From Geodermatophilus amargosae (GTDB lineage: Bacteria; Actinomycetota; Actinomycetes; Mycobacteriales; Geodermatophilaceae), in contig NZ_FPBA01000006.1 of NCBI RefSeq assembly GCF_900116515.1, positions 88,118 to 152,117 on the forward strand: a stretch of DNA of 64,000 bases, written 5' to 3'. Below are positions 63,265 to 64,000 of the stretch, one piece after another. The translations under genes were made by a program, and so were the position numbers. How positions within the stretch are numbered: position 1 is the first letter of the stretch; each line of letters opens with the position of its first letter. The notes under the pieces are model-generated. The model saw nothing but the letters and a program-made list of their open reading frames with translations, searched no databases and was not told the DNA's origin.

Positions 63265-64000
63265 GTGCGGAGGGGCTCCTCACGGGGGAGATGCAGCAGG
63301 GCGGACGCTCCCGTGTGCCCCACCCGGGCTCTCCTCCTCGCCTGCCTGGTGGCCGGCCTCTACGCACTCCTCCTCCTGGTCTCCGGCACGGCGCGTGCCG
63401 CCGACGACCTGCCGGCGCCCGCCGGCTCCCTGCTCGAGGGAACGACCGAGGGTGTCGTCGCGACGGTCGACGGGGTCACCACTGCGCCGGTCGTGGACGA
63501 TGCCGCGGAGACGCGCGAGCCCGTGACCGACCCGGTCGCCGACGTTCCCGCGCAGACACCGGCGCCTGTGGTCGAGCCGGTGGCGCCGGTGGACGAGGCG
63601 GTCACCGAGCCGGCCGCGCCGGTGGTCGAGGCCGTGGTCGAGCCGGTCGTCGATGTTCTGGCGGAGACGCCGGAGCCGGCTGCTCCGGTCATCGAGTACG
63701 TCGCGCCTGCGGTGGTCGAACCGGTGGTGCCGGTGGTTGAGCGCGTCGTGCCTCCCGTCGCGACTCCGGCGGTTGAGCGCGTCGTGCCGCCGGTTCCCGA
63801 GCATGCCGGGCCGCCGGCCGTGCCCCCCGGGCCGCTGGCCGTGCCCCCGGTGGTCGAGGCGGCCGGGCCGCCGGCCGTGCCCCCCGGGCCGCCGGTTCCC
63901 GAGCACGCCGGGCCGCCGGCGGTGCCCCCGGTGGTCGAGCCGGCCGGACCGCCGGTGGGGCCGCCGGTTCCCGAGCACGCCGGGCCGCCGGCGGTGCCCC
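63265..64000 (+). CDS. secreted Pro/Val/Glu repeat protein (cut by the window end)
   Basis: At least 245 residues, open at the right edge. GTG 63265 is preceded by TAGTCT six bases away, fitting a leaderless start; GTG 63313 is in frame and also possible. A signal peptide (CLVAGLYALLLLVSGTARA) is followed by a long repetitive exterior: blocks of PVVEPV, AETPEPAAPVIE, VVERVVPP and, from about 63788, PVPEHAGPPAVPP units. There is no stop before the window ends. It looks like a wall-spanning or surface protein with a variable tail; the C-terminal anchor, if any, is outside the window. Confidence 0.8.
   Translation, partial: MRRGSSRGRCSRADAPVCPTRALLLACLVAGLYALLLLVSGTARAADDLPAPAGSLLEGTTEGVVATVDGVTTAPVVDDAAETREPVTDPVADVPAQTPAPVVEPVAPVDEAVTEPAAPVVEAVVEPVVDVLAETPEPAAPVIEYVAPAVVEPVVPVVERVVPPVATPAVERVVPPVPEHAGPPAVPPGPLAVPPVVEAAGPPAVPPGPPVPEHAGPPAVPPVVEPAGPPVGPPVPEHAGPPAVP
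63788..64000 (+). repeat. tandem coding repeats in the secreted repeat protein
   Basis: Units encoding PVPEHAGPPAVPP and PPVVEPAGPP alternate, with near-identical DNA (GTTCCCGAGCAYGCCGGGCC three times). They run off the window, so copy number is unknown. Confidence 0.8.

Overview
This window is very GC-rich DNA with GTG and ATG starts, strong third-position G/C, many short or overlapping gene junctions (ATGA, GTGA, TGATG) and gene families typical of Actinobacteria: WYL and GlxA regulators, DUF1206 membrane proteins, a DUF6777-type kinase-like protein, HelR, a sacsin/Hsp90-type ATPase, and SpoIIE phosphatases. The overall flavour suggests the Geodermatophilaceae (Blastococcus, Geodermatophilus or Modestobacter); that family-level placement is an inference from gene content, not a sequence search. 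No phage, integrase, insertion sequence, CRISPR array, rRNA or tRNA was recognised. It reads as ordinary chromosome, about 57 genes at roughly 90 percent coding density.

Layout. 1-6.2 kb: end of a Na+/H+ antiporter with a UBP zinc-finger partner, a coiled-coil protein, a DinB/WYL regulator divergon, and a large membrane-anchored pseudokinase with a DUF6777 exterior. 6.2-14.2 kb: redox enzymes (SDR, FAD monooxygenase, type II NADH dehydrogenase), a GGDEF cyclase, an HtrA-like protease and a YbdK-type ligase. 14.2-22.6 kb: a ROK regulator followed by a sugar or polyol uptake and catabolism operon (ABC ATPase, permease, binding lipoprotein, Gfo/Idh/MocA oxidoreductase, TIM-barrel isomerase) with a clear promoter and several strong hairpins. 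22.6-31 kb: cupredoxin lipoprotein, hydrolase, small regulators, DoxX-like protein, DEAD-box helicase, GlxA/MFS divergon. 31-37.4 kb: GMC oxidoreductase plus aldehyde dehydrogenase operon, divergent from a sacsin-type ATPase. 37.4-44.3 kb: STAS protein, thiolase and reductase pair, and an array of three DUF1206 genes, one of them broken. 44.3-52.1 kb: the most unusual block, a macro-like/SIR2 fusion followed by a CYP152-type P450 carrying the OleT-like histidine, flanked by two paralogous propeller lipoproteins, then HelR. 52.2-64 kb: calcium-repeat protein, tiny zinc ribbon, hemerythrin, an RsbQ/RsbP-like stress-sensing pair, a paired acyl-CoA dehydrogenase operon, amidotransferase, AlaX editing protein, and the start of a repetitive secreted protein cut by the window end.

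Two kinds of dispersed palindrome run through the intergenic DNA. One (six copies) almost always begins within a few bases of a stop codon and in the same orientation as that gene, so it behaves like a repeated, sequence-conserved terminator. The other (three copies) is a perfect long hairpin built on a GTGCTCTGC / GCAGAGCAC core. Seven genes show a TAnnnT-like -10 hexamer 6-7 bases before the start codon, which suggests leaderless mRNAs. Three convergent gene pairs share a CTAG tetranucleotide as both stop codons.
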